A stretch of 64,000 nt of DNA from Bagarius yarrelli (taxonomy: Eukaryota; Chordata; Actinopteri; Siluriformes; Sisoridae): contig VCAZ01000003.1 in the NCBI GenBank assembly GCA_005784505.1, forward strand, positions 8,063,510 to 8,127,509, written 5' to 3'. Both the position numbers and the translations under genes were made by a program. The notes under the pieces were generated by a model. It was not told the DNA's origin. It saw nothing but the letters and a program-made list of their open reading frames with translations, and ran no database searches. This document shows, in pieces, positions 48,942-59,460 of the stretch. Numbering within the stretch: the first letter of the stretch is position 1; each line of letters starts with the position of its first letter.

Positions 48942-49037
48942 AACAGGCCACCGGCAGTTCAGGGCTCCCAGCAGCAGACCCACACTCCGGCCTGTATGAA
49001 CCCCAGCCCTAACCCGGCCCTGATGAACTCACCCTGG
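48942..49037 (+). CDS. dlg2: Probable dlg2 Pro/Gln/Ser-rich exon
   Basis: An exon of exactly 32 codons between 'gtatttttcag|' and '|gtaagac', phase 0 on both sides, open in one frame. It begins NRPPAVQG and ends ALMNSPW; Pro makes up about a quarter of it. Joined to the next phase-0 exon it reads ...MNSPW-YHYQDDD, where in other DLG isoforms the YRYQ exon follows a first exon such as MFFACYC.... It therefore sits where DLG proteins carry variable N-terminal extensions ahead of PDZ1, and can be skipped or included without changing frame. I do not recognise this peptide from mammalian DLG2, so its role is unknown. Confidence 0.65.
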
Positions 49038-49524
49038 GTAAGACAAATAGTCACTAGAGTCAATAAAGTTATATCTTTCAAAAATCCCTATGTCATCTAT
49101 CCAGCTGCTGCACATTTGAAAATTTTTCTAATAATGTCTTGGAAAATCTGCCAAACTTCCCTCTTTAAGAACCGATTAACACACCTGTTTCCTCAGCATT
49201 AATGCCAAATTTCCAATGCCCCCTTACTTTGTCTAAACGCCCACTTGGGGGCGCTACCACCCCGTTGAGTATAATGATTTTTCAATTACAGTGTTTTAGA
49301 ATAATCTATATTACAAATGTTGCAAAAACATGTTTTGCCTGCCTTAGATTTTCTTTCACGACTGTGTTTCAAGTAAAACAGCTTTACACATATCCCCTTG
49401 TTCAATGCACATCTACCCATTTAAACAATTATTCAGTCAGCCAATCATTAATCAATCATTCTTACACAGTGTCTATAGTTATGCAACTATAAACCTGGCC
49501 ATTGAGGCAAAAAAAACGGCTTAT

Positions 49525-49640
49525 TGAAACCAGGCAGATCTTCTTCTCCCTTTGGCTGTTCCCTTTTAAGGGGTCGCCACAGCGAATCATTTGTCTCCAT
49601 CTCCACCTTGGATAACAGTATGGATGTGCAGCTACATAGC
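49525..49640 (-). mobile_element. RTE LINE 3' end fragment
   Basis: The reverse complement carries the characteristic end 'cgctgtggcgacccctt' with 'ggagatggagacaaatgat' before it. It translates as RWRWRQMIRCGDPLK, the C-terminus of the same RTE family as 51362-52650. The A-rich tail at the 5' side of the + strand ('agatcttcttctccc' complement) is typical. Only the last ~110 bp are present. Confidence 0.75.
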
Positions 49641-49794
49641 ATTTAAGTTTACAGTGTGTCATCTACAGTCTATTACAAAAGCAAGATCTATATAGCTACT
49701 ATACCAACAAATAAAATTAAAATAAATTAACGTTAAAATGATTGCTTGCTGGTTTGCCACACATTTGTTCACAGCCACACATTTCCACCATAAA

Positions 49795-50110
49795 ACTATA
49801 GTGTAGTAGTGATGATTGGATTGCCAACGTGTTTATAATGTCTCATTCCCTCAGTTTTGGGAACCACCTGATCATCAAATCCATACGTGTTTTAGTTTCA
49901 CTCTTACACATATAATAACCTCTTCACTTCTAAAGATGCTTTTTAGTAGATCTCAGTAATTTTTTTTTTGGTTTCCTCATTTAGCCACAATAGTATTAAA
50001 GAGCTTTGTGTAGGTTCTTCCATTTCAACTCTGGCAATCCATGTCTCAGAGAATTAGTCATGCTGGAACAATGCAACAACATATAACGACATTCTAGACA
50101 ACTGTGTCCT
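49795..50110. mobile_element. Diverged Tc1-like MITE
   Basis: Shares 'tttcactcttacacatataataacctcttcacttctaa' and 'tagccacaatagtatt' words with 53981-54260. Both ends are worn. Confidence 0.4.
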
Positions 50111-50231
50111 TCTAACTTAGTGGCAGCACACTTATGTGGGATTGCTTGTAGGGTGTCATGGTAATTATTGACTTGTCTATTGTTTATTTTCTTAATTTGT
50201 CCTCTCCTCTTTTTTTACTATTCTTCCTCAG

Positions 50232-50390
50232 TATCATTATCAGGATGACGACTCACCACCGGAGCACAGTTACCCCCGGTTGGCGGGTGAGGTTCGAGCG
50301 CCAGAGCTGGTGCATGTATCTGAGAGAAACCTTTCGGAGATTGAGAATGTGCATGGCTACGTCTCCCATTCACACATATCGCCTCTGAAG
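50232..50390 (+). CDS. dlg2: dlg2 exon: DLG N-terminal linker before PDZ1
   Basis: 53 codons between a strong acceptor (pyrimidine tract, cctcag|) and a consensus donor (CTGAAG|gtgagt), phase 0 to phase 0. It encodes YHYQDDDSPPEHSYPRL, then PELVHVSERNLSEIENVHGY, then SHISPLK. This is the linker between the N-terminus and PDZ1 of DLG MAGUKs. HGYV and SHISPLK fit DLG2 better than DLG1, which has HGFV and SHISPIK; DLG3 and DLG4 lack the ELVHVSE part. Start and end coincide with the boundaries implied by the known proteins (YRYQ... and ...SPLK|ASPAPI). The next coding exon, starting near ASPAPIIVNTDTL, was not found in the window. Confidence 0.92.
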
Positions 50391-51361
50391 GTGAGTTCTT
50401 TTACCATAAGAAATGAGAGACTGCTGCCATGGTCTTCCATACATCTTCCACTCTTCCTCTTTCAGATACCATTATATCCAGACAGAAGATGTCCTCCAAC
50501 TATTAAATACAATTTTTGAATTATAAGGTTTTAGTTTCACAGTTGTAAGTCTTATCTTAATGCAGGGGTCGGAAACCTTGAAAACTTAGTAATTTGAGGC
50601 GGTTTCCTAAAGAAAAAAAACGTAGAGAGGCGCAAAGACATTTTGACATCTAAAATGAAGATAATTAGTTTTTTTACCTTTGTGATATGTATTAAAAACT
50701 ATAGTATTTTGTATTTATAAATTAAATGAACAACTACAGAGAACATTTTGTCTGCGTGCAAAAAAAGATTTTATGAACACTGGGTTAAATATATCTCATA
50801 TGTCTCATATAGTTATTAATGTTTATTTTAATCATCCTCGGATTTATTTAATGCAAAGTTAAACTTAAATAATCCAGCAGCGAACCAAAATTATAAAACA
50901 AAATTTAGTCCGCTCCTGTGTGCCGTCATCTTTTTATCGCGCACACCGTAGCGCACAGTCAGCTATCAACCTGAATATAAAAAGAACTATTTTACTGAAC
51001 AATGTATCATATTATTTTGCAAAATAATAGCCAATTAAAAATATTTATTTTAATGTGATTTTTACCCCTGAACCGCACAGTGTCTTCACATTAGGTCTAT
51101 AAGATGTTACATTCATTTCACAATATATTGTAAACTGTGGTCTGTGTGGCGTGCACTGTTGTGTTCTGTGAAATGTTGAGATTCTGCACATGACAGCTAG
51201 GTGGCAGTACGACACCATGGTGGCAATACATGGGAGGACGAAAAAGAGGGTTTTGCTAGAGAAGCATTTAATTGGTCCGGTAGATTTGCTGCAATAAATA
51301 AATCCCTGTTGTTTAAACCGTGTTCAGTAGCAACATTACAATTTAGTTTTTTACATAGTTC

Positions 51362-52650
51362 ATATTGGAGAAGACCTGGAAATGTCTAGTAGAGGCAGCA
51401 GTCGAATTTCTCACTATATTGTTTAACAGGATTGTAGTGAGTGAGAAGATGCCTGAGGGATGGAGGAGGAGTTTTATGGTGCCTCTCTTTAAGAACAAGG
51501 GTGATGTGCAAAGTTGCAACAACTACAGAGGCATAAGATTAATGAGTCATCCAATGAAGGTATGGAAAAAAGTAGTGGAAGCTAGGTTAAGGAGAGTAGA
51601 AGGTATTTGTGAGCAGCAGTATGGCTTCATGCCCAGAAAGAGCACTACAGATGCAATCATTGTGTTTTTGTAGTCCTGGAGAAAGCATATGACATTCATA
51701 TGGCATATGGCATTCATTGTCAGGTCAGGAATAGCAGAGAAGTATGTCAAAATGGTGCAGGATATGTATGAGAGGAGCAGGACAGTGGTGATGTGTGCAC
51801 TAGGTCAGACAGAGGAGTTCAAAGTGGAGGTGGGACTGCATCAGGGATCAGCTCTGAGCCCCTTTTTGTTTGAATCTCCTTGTACAATGGTGTTTACAGA
51901 TGACATTGTGATCTGTAGTGAGAGCAGGGACCAGGTGGAGGAAAACTTGGAGAGAAGAGGAATGAAAGTCAGACAGAGTACATGTGTTTGAATGAAAGAG
52001 AGGGAAGTGAAACAGTGATATTACAGGGTGAAGAGGTAAAGAAGGTACAGGAGTTGAACTACTTGGGGTCGACAGTCCAGAGCATTGGAGAATGTGTAAA
52101 AGAGGTAAAACAGTGAGTACAAGCAGGTTGGAATGGATAGAGAAACCTGTTAGAAGTTATGTGTGACAGGAGAATGTCAGCTAAAATCAAGGGGAAGGTG
52201 TACAAGACAATGGGGAGACCAGCTATGATGTATGGTTTAGAGACAGTGGCGCTGAGGAGAAAACAGGTGGCAGAGCTGAATGTAGCAGAGCTGAAAATGT
52301 TGAGGTTGCCTTTGGGAGTGACGAGGTTGGACAGGATTAGGAACGAGTTCATTAGCTCTTGTTGGATGTTTTGGGGAGAAAGTCAGGAAAGCCAGATTGA
52401 GGTGGTTGGGACATGTACAGAGGAGGGAGAGTGAATATATGGTAGAAGGATGTTAGAAATCAGACTACCTGGCAGAAGACAAAGAGAAAGACCAAAGAGG
52501 AGGTATATGAATGCGATAAACGAGGACATGAAGTTAGTGGGTGTGAGTGAAGAGGATGTGGAGAATAGGGTTAGGTGGAGACAGATTATTTGCTGTGGTG
52601 ACCCCTAAAAAGGAACAACCGAAAGGAAAAGTAGAAGAAAAATATTGGGG
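51362..52650 (+). mobile_element. RTE-type LINE, 5' truncated, nested in hAT
   Basis: Begins inside reverse transcriptase (AAVEFLTILFNR, WRRSFMVPLFKNKGDVQSC, NNYRGIRLMSHPMKVWKK, YGFMPRKSTTDAI). It continues through breaks to EKYVKMVQDMYERSRTVV, GLHQGSALSPFLF and FTDDIVICSES, the catalytic 'DD' box, with FTDD where the family has FADD. The C-terminal part runs to the terminal 'tgctgtggtgacccctaaaa'. A short deletion around 51670-51720 and several shifts break the frame. Truncation at the 5' end and an intact 3' end are what target-primed insertion produces. Confidence 0.88.
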
Positions 52651-52690
52651 AAGATCTGCTCACATAAGTATGTGGATCTTAAGATCGGCA

Positions 52691-52784
52691 GAACTCCAAA
52701 TGTATATTTTTTATGTTTATATAAGTATAAGATGGAATGCCATCTTATACTTATATAAACATAAAAAATATACATTTGGAGTTC
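52691..52784. repeat. Perfect 45-bp inverted repeat with 4-nt loop
   Basis: Arms 52691-52735 and 52740-52784 are exact reverse complements, with loop 'aatg'. The left arm corresponds to hAT family sequence at about 21836-21875 in copy 1, which has no right arm. The palindrome is therefore new in copy 2, just inside the LINE's 3' junction. Confidence 0.97.
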
Positions 52785-53031
52785 CATGTTTGCGTGTGTT
52801 GCATAAAGGGGTGGGGGGATTGGGGGGTTTTTTGGCCACATATTTTGAGCTGACAAATAAGTAAACACATTTTATTTTAATGATATAAAATTACCATAGT
52901 CTTAAAATTATTTTAAAATAATAAAATAAATATAAATGTAATTTTTTCCAAAGCCACAGTAAACCACAGCTGAGGAATGAAAGAGCCACATGCGGCTCTG
53001 GAGCCGCAGGTTGCCGACCCCTGTCTTAGTT

Positions 53032-53980
53032 GGTATGCAAGCATAAGTAGCAAAGAGGTACTCTCAGTTCAGCCACTAGGTGGCAGTCAGTTATCATGCT
53101 AAGGTTATTATAGTACAGATTTACTTTTATGGATTTGATATTATTGATACTCTTATAGAGCATAATTTTGTAATCAGCATAATGTCTAAATCTAAATTAT
53201 GCTTATAAACATTACGGAGGATACAATAATAATTTAAAGACACTGTTTCCAGTTATATCCTATCATTTAACTCTGGCATGATGATGTAAACTCTTAAATA
53301 ATAAACATGAGCTCATTTGTATAGCTGATGTCTGGGTAATGTTTATAAGGTTAAAAACCTTAATTATGGTTTGAAAAGGAGCCCTGTTATGCAAAAGAAT
53401 GACATTCATTTAAACAGGAAGATTGTGTGTATGTTAATGCTGTAGAAGACTTTAACCTGAACATGCTGTGATGACGCAGCATGCATTAACAGCCTTGTGG
53501 AAAATCCCCACTAGAAACAGTGGTGGTAATTATGGTTGAAATAAAATCGTAGGGATTATGGAACAGCATGATCTCAGCATACTGTTGAGCTGGAAGCAGG
53601 AGGTGATGTGATGGATTTGTGGTAAAAGCTCTCAGTTGTGTTGTGTAAGAATTCCTGATTTTCCTGAAGTCCTTTTGAGTTCACAGTTTACGCAGCACTT
53701 TGTGTAACTACTAATCTTAGCTTTCCATGACTAATCAGACCAGCAGTCTGGGCTTTTTAAATGTGAATCTATTTTGATCAATTGTATGTTAAGAGCCGGC
53801 ATTTTTAGGGACTTTTCTAGAGATGGTGCAAGTCTCATATATCTTCATGTAGAGCTGAAAAACCTCTTTCCTGCATATTTTCCTTGCAGGATACATTGCA
53901 TCCTCATTATAATTATTACAAATATTTTAGATATGTTGCTTTACACACTTAAATGATACAATATGCTATTAAGTCGATGT
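53032..53980. other. Intron between dlg2 exons
   Basis: AT-rich. No gene. 'Actaggtggcagtcagttatc' near 53079 resembles 'gctaggtggcagtacgaca' at 51197. Confidence 0.45.
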
Positions 53981-54260
53981 ACACTATATGGACAAAAGAT
54001 TAAGACCTAAATAATAATTCCAGATTTCAGATTTACTCCCACTCTTACACCTATAATAACCTCTAACACTAATGTTCTTTACGATATTTTGGAGCTGCGC
54101 TTTGGGATTTTGCTTATTCACAATAGTCACAATAGTATTGGTGAGTTTAGAAACTAATGTTGGTTGAAGAGGTCTGGGGTGTTCTTGTTCATCCCATAAA
54201 ATGTTCAGTGTGGTTTGGTCAGGGCTCTTTGCTGAACACTTTTACACCAGCCTCAAAAGA
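53981..54260 (+). mobile_element. Diverged Tc1-like MITE
   Basis: Starts 'tacactatatggacaaaaga', close to the canonical 5' end of the family, and includes 'tcacaatagtattggtgag' and 'gaggtctggggtgttcttgttc'. The 3' terminus is absent. Confidence 0.55.
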
Positions 54261-54419
54261 TTGGGTAAGAGCAAAGGAGGCTGACTTTTCATCTTCGTGT
54301 CAAGAGAACTATTAGAATACTAATAATATAGAATAGAATACTATAAAAAATTATAAAGAATAAATAGAATATTAAAAAAAATAATAATACTATAAAAAAC
54401 ACCAACAGAATCATCTGGG

Positions 54420-54670
54420 CGGAGTGCACATCCTAAGGGTGATTTTACCCCTCCACAAGGGGGACCCCTGAAGCTTGCATCTCAACCTACAGGAGCATGA
54501 GGTGAGACAAGCACGTAAAAACCGCATACATTGGCCTCTGCTGTGCCTTGGCAACAGCGGGACCTGAAATTGGTGCCTAGCCCCCCCCCCCCCCCCCCAG
54601 CCCTTGTTTTCAAACATAGTCAGATGGGGGCAGAGCACACGCATTACAATTAACTGCTCACAGTAACCCC
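54420..54670 (-). repeat. GC-richer fragment containing poly(C), unidentified
   Basis: Contains 18 C at 54581-54598. A ~40-bp part at 54615-54650 is similar to 3060-3100 in the DIRS-like remnant. A 153-codon minus-strand frame crosses the poly(C), but I see no domain. Confidence 0.35.
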
Positions 54671-55119
54671 CCCCGAGAGCCTCCATTTCACTGCTGAGGT
54701 TTGAGGAAGCTGATTGTTTACATGACAAGTTCTTGTCACCTTGCTCTCTATTTGCGTGCACTTGCCGTGCGTCTAGGTCTGACATAACAAAATGGAGTAT
54801 GCAACATGCAGACATGATATGTGAATGGCCCCTTAAACAGTTTTTTTTAGATCTTTGAGCTATATTTGCCATTAGGATAAAGTTGTTAATTTTTAAATGT
54901 TACAGCTAATCCAAACTCATGAGGAGTATATATATTTTTACTATTTGTACTCAATTATCTGCCTAAATAGCTCTTAAAAAAGCTCTTCTCTCCTTCTGTC
55001 TGTTTCTCTGTTGTGGCTCATCCGTGTGACTGCGTTTTCACCTCTCCTGTTTCTCCTGTTTCCTCCTAGTCCACTTGGCTGGTTCTACTCACTGTCTTTT
55101 TTTATGTTCTTACCTACAG

Positions 55120-55179
55120 CCTGCGCAGGTTACCCGGTTTGATCTATCATACCCAGGGGTTACCGCTGCAAACTACCTG
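55120..55179 (+). CDS. Candidate dlg2 cassette exon with GC donor
   Basis: 20 codons, phase 0 on both sides, encoding PAQVTRFDLSYPGVTAANYL. Acceptor 'ttcttacctacag|'; donor '|gcaagt', the GC-AG class (GC donors keep the rest of the consensus, as here). It lies 4.7 kb after the SPLK exon. In mammalian DLG1 an optional Pro-rich insert sits at exactly this point of the protein, between the SPIK and the PPPVLVNTD parts, so an insert here is plausible. No homologous peptide is known to me and the block could be chance. Confidence 0.35.
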
Positions 55180-56460
55180 GCAAGTTTTTCATTTTACTTT
55201 AAATGTTTGTGGTTATGTCTGTGGTTGTCTATTTAAAAGTACATTCCATGATGTGTTTTTGCTGATGATCCTTTGACACATTTTCATGTACGGTATTTGT
55301 GACAGACCGGCAATTATAGGCAAGCAACATAGGATTTCCAAACCAAAAACAAGGTTGCAAATTAATTTCCTGAAGAAATTAAATTTAAAAAATACAGGTC
55401 TGAGTCCATATAAGGGGTCAACTGAACAGGACCAAAGTTTATACTGATCAAATAAATTCACAACAAACAAAACAGAAAATCATCCCCCTAAACCACACTT
55501 TTTGGACTAGTACATTACACACACCCACAGGGAATAATACAAACATTAAACACAAGACTAAATGGGTCTTTAACGACAAATTACAGTAATACACGTTAAA
55601 TAAATCTAATCAACAAAAGCAGCAAAATAAACAAACCCTCGTGCACCCCCAGCTAATTTACAAGATGATTTGATCCAACGGAACAAAATAGTGGCAATCG
55701 ATGCCAGCTGGTCCTTGTACAGTGTAGCACCCCAGCCAGTGTCAAACCCCCGCACTCTATGTGCAGTTAACTAGAAAGCGTTTAGGCAGACTAGACACCT
55801 TTGGTATAAAATGAATACAAATTTAACACTGTAAAGTTGAATGCAAATATGTGTCTGTATTTTTTTTTTTACAAAAGTGATCTGCAACAAATGAAAAATC
55901 ACAAGAAATATACTAATAATGTACACAACCAAAAATTAGGTATATACAAGTGTGTTTGTTAAGGCATTTACCTTTTTACTCTGCCACATTATCAATCGTC
56001 ACGGTATCTATTTTAAGTTATTTTATATTATATATTAGACATTATAATTGGATTATTTGTTTTTCTTCCACATTTTGTTTTGTTGAAATTAATATAGAAA
56101 ATGAATTATTGTCTTCTAGCTTAAGGGAGCTTTTTACCTTTTACTATGTGGTATGTGTGGAGTTTCTGGTATCCTTATTTGCACACAGATTCTCTGAATT
56201 CTCAGCTTTGCTGTCTTCATTTGTAAATGGTATAAAGGTCATTACTGCAGTATGTTGCTATAATTATAATATTATATAACAATAATAACTAAAAAGTAAA
56301 ATCTAAAAATGAAATTGTAAGAGTAATTATAAAGAAGAGCAGTGATTTACATTGATGCTGTATGTGCGAGTGTGTGTGTCTGTGTGTGAGTGCCGACTCG
56401 TCTTCTTTCTGGCAGATGGAGCTCCTGTTTAGCACAGTGACAGAGAGAAATGTGTGATCA
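55180..56460. other. Intron, no recognisable element
   Basis: AT-rich, and A-rich at about 55480-55640. The 109-codon frame at 55950 has no domain or splice-site framing. Confidence 0.45.
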
Positions 56461-57220
56461 TCCTGTTCTCCTAGATTTTTCTCTCTTTTCATTATGACTC
56501 TGTAATCTTTAAATCTCTCCTCTATCTTGTCTTTTCTGTACATCTTTCTTTTCCTCCCTCTTTTCTCTCTTACACACATCCTTATGCATTTCTTCTCCGT
56601 AATCTCTAATCTCCTTTGTATCTCATCGCTCCTGTCATCTATATTTGCTCCCCTCTCCACTATTTTCTATCTCTATTTTATCTCCTGTTTAATTACTTTT
56701 CCTACTTTTACCTCTTTCTGGATTTTCTTTTTTAGTTCCAGTCTCTTCTACATCAGTTTATTCTGATGCCATCCATCTTTTCGTCTTATCCAATCATTCC
56801 TTTTTACTGCTTTCCTTTTTCTTGCCTCAGTGGCTGCCCTCTTTACCTCTTCTGTTTCTTTTATCTATCATTCCATTCTGACTTTCTTTGTTTTATCATC
56901 TCCTCCCCACTGTACTCCTCGTTCCCTTTCGCACCTCCCTATTCTTCTCTTCTCTTCTCTTCTCTTCTCTTCTCTTCTCTTCTCTTCTCTTCTCTTCTCT
57001 TCTCTTCTCTTCTCTTTTTTATTCTCCACTTCCCATTATCTTCTCTTCTGCTCCTTTTCTTTTCTTTTCTTTTCTTTTCCTCTTTTCTTCTTCTTTTACT
57101 CTTCCCGTCTTTTTTCCTCTTCTCTCCCTTTAGTTTCTTCTCATCTCCCCTCTCTACTTTTTCTTTATTTTCTTTTTCTCTGTCCTCTCCTCTTGTGACC
57201 TCTATTCTTACTTGAACCAT
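56460..57220. repeat. Long polypyrimidine tract with (CTTCT)n and (TTTTC)n
   Basis: About 760 bp in which the + strand is nearly all C and T. Within it (CTTCT)n spans about 56943-57015 and (TTTTC)n about 57055-57079. The overlapping frames of up to 149 codons on both strands are simple-sequence artefacts made of Ser, Phe and Leu, or of Arg, Glu and Lys. Confidence 0.9.
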
Positions 57221-58690
57221 TCGTTCTTTTAGCTGTCAGATGGGTATATTATGCTCCACACTTAGGATTTGGCAAACCTCAGCTGATTCTAATGTTTCGC
57301 TGATTAATTTTCAAGCCACACTTCCGACCCTAATTCCTCAGCCTCTCTACCTCATTGTGCCGAGAGAATCATCAGAAGAAAAAAAGAGAGTGAGTGAGTG
57401 GGAGCAATAGGTAAACACTCTTACTTCTCCCTGGATAAGCTTCTTGAAGATAGCATATGCTGCTGCCTCGGCATGAATCAGCTCTTTTCTGCTTTAACAC
57501 AATACTAAGACATTCTTAATAGACAGGGATTTGCTGAGGCACTTACTTTCTTCTAGCAGTGTTGCTCCACACGTTATTATCTGTTCCTTTTAACATCGGA
57601 ATAAACAAGTGCTGTAATTTGCATTAATATTGTGTTTTAACAGCTAATGGAGAGCACAGTAGGAGAGAGTGAGTGATGTTTATCAGATGAGTCACAGTGA
57701 TTGGATGGCTTTCGCCCTCTGTGTGTGTGTGTCTTTGGAGGAGTGAGATTCAGGGTTAATGATAATTGTTTTGTTACCACTGCACCCTGGTGAAATAATT
57801 GCAGCAAAATCAGAGGCATTTTGGATCTCAGTAAGGATCGAACCATACTCTGTGTGGAAATGAAATGTGGGCTGGAATTAAAAATCCTATGCCATACATT
57901 TGCAGAGAGGAGGTGAGAATTGAAGAGAGAGGAGGTAGTGAGGTGCTCTTAATATGAAACAATATTTCATATTAAAAAATCATGAAACTTTAAATCATTG
58001 TTCATTCTGCACCTTTTAATGCATTTTTAAAAATTAAATGCACTTTTTATTTTGTTGCTTTAACTTGTATATGATGTATTGCACCAGGAGATGCTCCAGC
58101 ATCTGTGAAGGTGAAGCTGACAGGAGTTTAATTATCTAAATGTATGTTATATCAGGTGGAGCTGTTTAAACTTGTCCTATTAGCATACTAATTGTTTCCT
58201 GCTCTTCTGGTTTTTAGGGTATTAATCTAAACTGTGCGGCCCTGCAGCCTGGGCTTAAAGAAAGTGCCCCTTAGGTCTCCAATAACACTGAACTCATTAC
58301 TTCTTTAAAAAACTCAATGGAAGAAGCTTTTGAGCGGTGCGGCCCTCAGAACTCACCCACGTAGTGTCTGACGTAGAAAGCCGCTCTTTGATCATAATAA
58401 GGCATGGAAATAAAGCTTGCATCCATTTTGACTAATGCATACAGTTTCTGTAGGCTTTTATCTATCAAAATTGAGCATTATTTGAAATATAAGCAGGAAA
58501 CGTATTGCGTAAAACTTCAAACAGCTTTCCTGAAAGGCGAATGGCTTGCCTGATAGAGTTCGCCTTAGTGCAAAAAACTTTCTTTAAGGTTACAGGTATA
58601 AAATTCTTTAACACATTTTATTTTCTTGGGATTGACACACACAGTGCCTATATTATACTAGACCTAAGTTAAAAAAAAAATAAAAACTTT
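57221..58690. other. Intron with a less AT-rich part
   Basis: At about 58200-58400 the base composition is more balanced and CpGs appear ('gtgcggccctgcagcc', 'cggtgcggccctcag'). This could be a conserved regulatory element; no exon signature was found. Confidence 0.4.
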
Positions 58691-58710
58691 AGTTAATTTG
58701 TGAGTATATA

Positions 58711-59460
58711 ATGGCTACCAAAAACAAGCAGAATATCACAGAACCAAGTTGTTCCAAGGGACCTGACTCCACCCCCGTAAGGACATTGTGCTGCCCCCAT
58801 TCTCAGTGGAGAACGTCACTGTGTCCTTTCTGCCTTCCGACCATCCTCGCTCCCCCCTCTGGCCTCGCCATGGTTCTCGCTTACCTCCATGAACCCCCCC
58901 ATCTTATGCTTCCTCCCTTGGCATCAGCATTCTCCTTACTCCCTTCCTTGGCCTCAGCATCCTCCTTACTCCCTTTTTTGGCCTCGGCTTCCTCCTCGCT
59001 CTCCTCCATGGCCTTCCCAACCCTTAGGAGCAGGCAGTGGGGGAGGGGATACGATCACAGGTCCAAGTTTGGATACAGACCCTCTCCGGTGTTTAAATTA
59101 TTTGGCTTTCCTCTGAGCACTAATTGGACACACCTGATTGCAATCACCCCTCAATCTTACTATCCCATATTTAAGCTTACTCCTCACACATCCATGTTGT
59201 CTGGTCAAAACAGCCTGAAAACAGAAAAGATCCCTAGATTCCATATCTCCTTTCAACTTCTATCTCCATTCAGTTCTATTCTTCAGAAACCATTGTCAAA
59301 GAATAAGTTTTACTCTTTTCCAGCCTATCTTTTGTTCCATGCACTATATGTGATTGTCATGCTGTAAATAAACTGTGTGGACCTCTTTTCTCCTAAATCC
59401 TTTTACACATAACAGCTTGCGGTTTCAACGGTTTTACTTCTCCCTATACAGTAGTCCACT
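58711..59460 (+). mobile_element. Probable LTR-retroelement 3' region
   Basis: A 218-codon open frame (58711-59367) has low-complexity Ser/Leu/Pro content and a 10-residue repeat, with no enzyme motif. From about 59085 the DNA looks like an LTR: 'tgagcactaattggacacacctg', a TATA-like 'catatttaagc' at 59166, and 'aataaactgtgtgg' at 59366, ending near 'cataacag'. I read it as the end of an LTR element. The frame is probably not a host gene. Confidence 0.35.
58919..59010. repeat. 30-bp tandem repeat
   Basis: Three units of 'ttggcctcagcatcctcctt'-type sequence at exactly 30-bp spacing, the last diverged. In the + frame they encode repeats like PSLASASSLL. Confidence 0.8.

Larger units (their letters stand above)
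50563..53023. mobile_element. Non-autonomous hAT element, copy 2, with nested LINE
   Basis: The ends are complementary: left 'caggggtcggaaacc', right 'ggttgccgacccctg'. They are flanked by an imperfect 8-bp duplication, tcttaatg (50555-50562) and tcttagtt (53024-53031), 6 of 8 identical. An 8-bp target duplication is the hAT hallmark. The right arm has the 'agccacatgcggctctggagcc' motif shared with copy 1 at 22083. The middle is interrupted by an RTE LINE (51362-52650). No transposase frame of its own was found. Confidence 0.85.

Noticed and set aside
52547..52868. Open frames on both strands that share the same peptide
   Set aside because: The identical peptide (ELQMYIFYVYISIRW) on both strands is a consequence of the 45-bp palindrome.
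54411..54872. 153-codon minus-strand open frame
   Set aside because: It crosses a poly(C) run and low-complexity DNA, has no domain or splice signals, and overlaps a fragment shared with a retroelement remnant.
56766..57215. 149-codon + frame and overlapping frames on both strands
   Set aside because: They are translations of a polypyrimidine tract, Ser/Phe/Leu-only or Arg/Glu/Lys-only.
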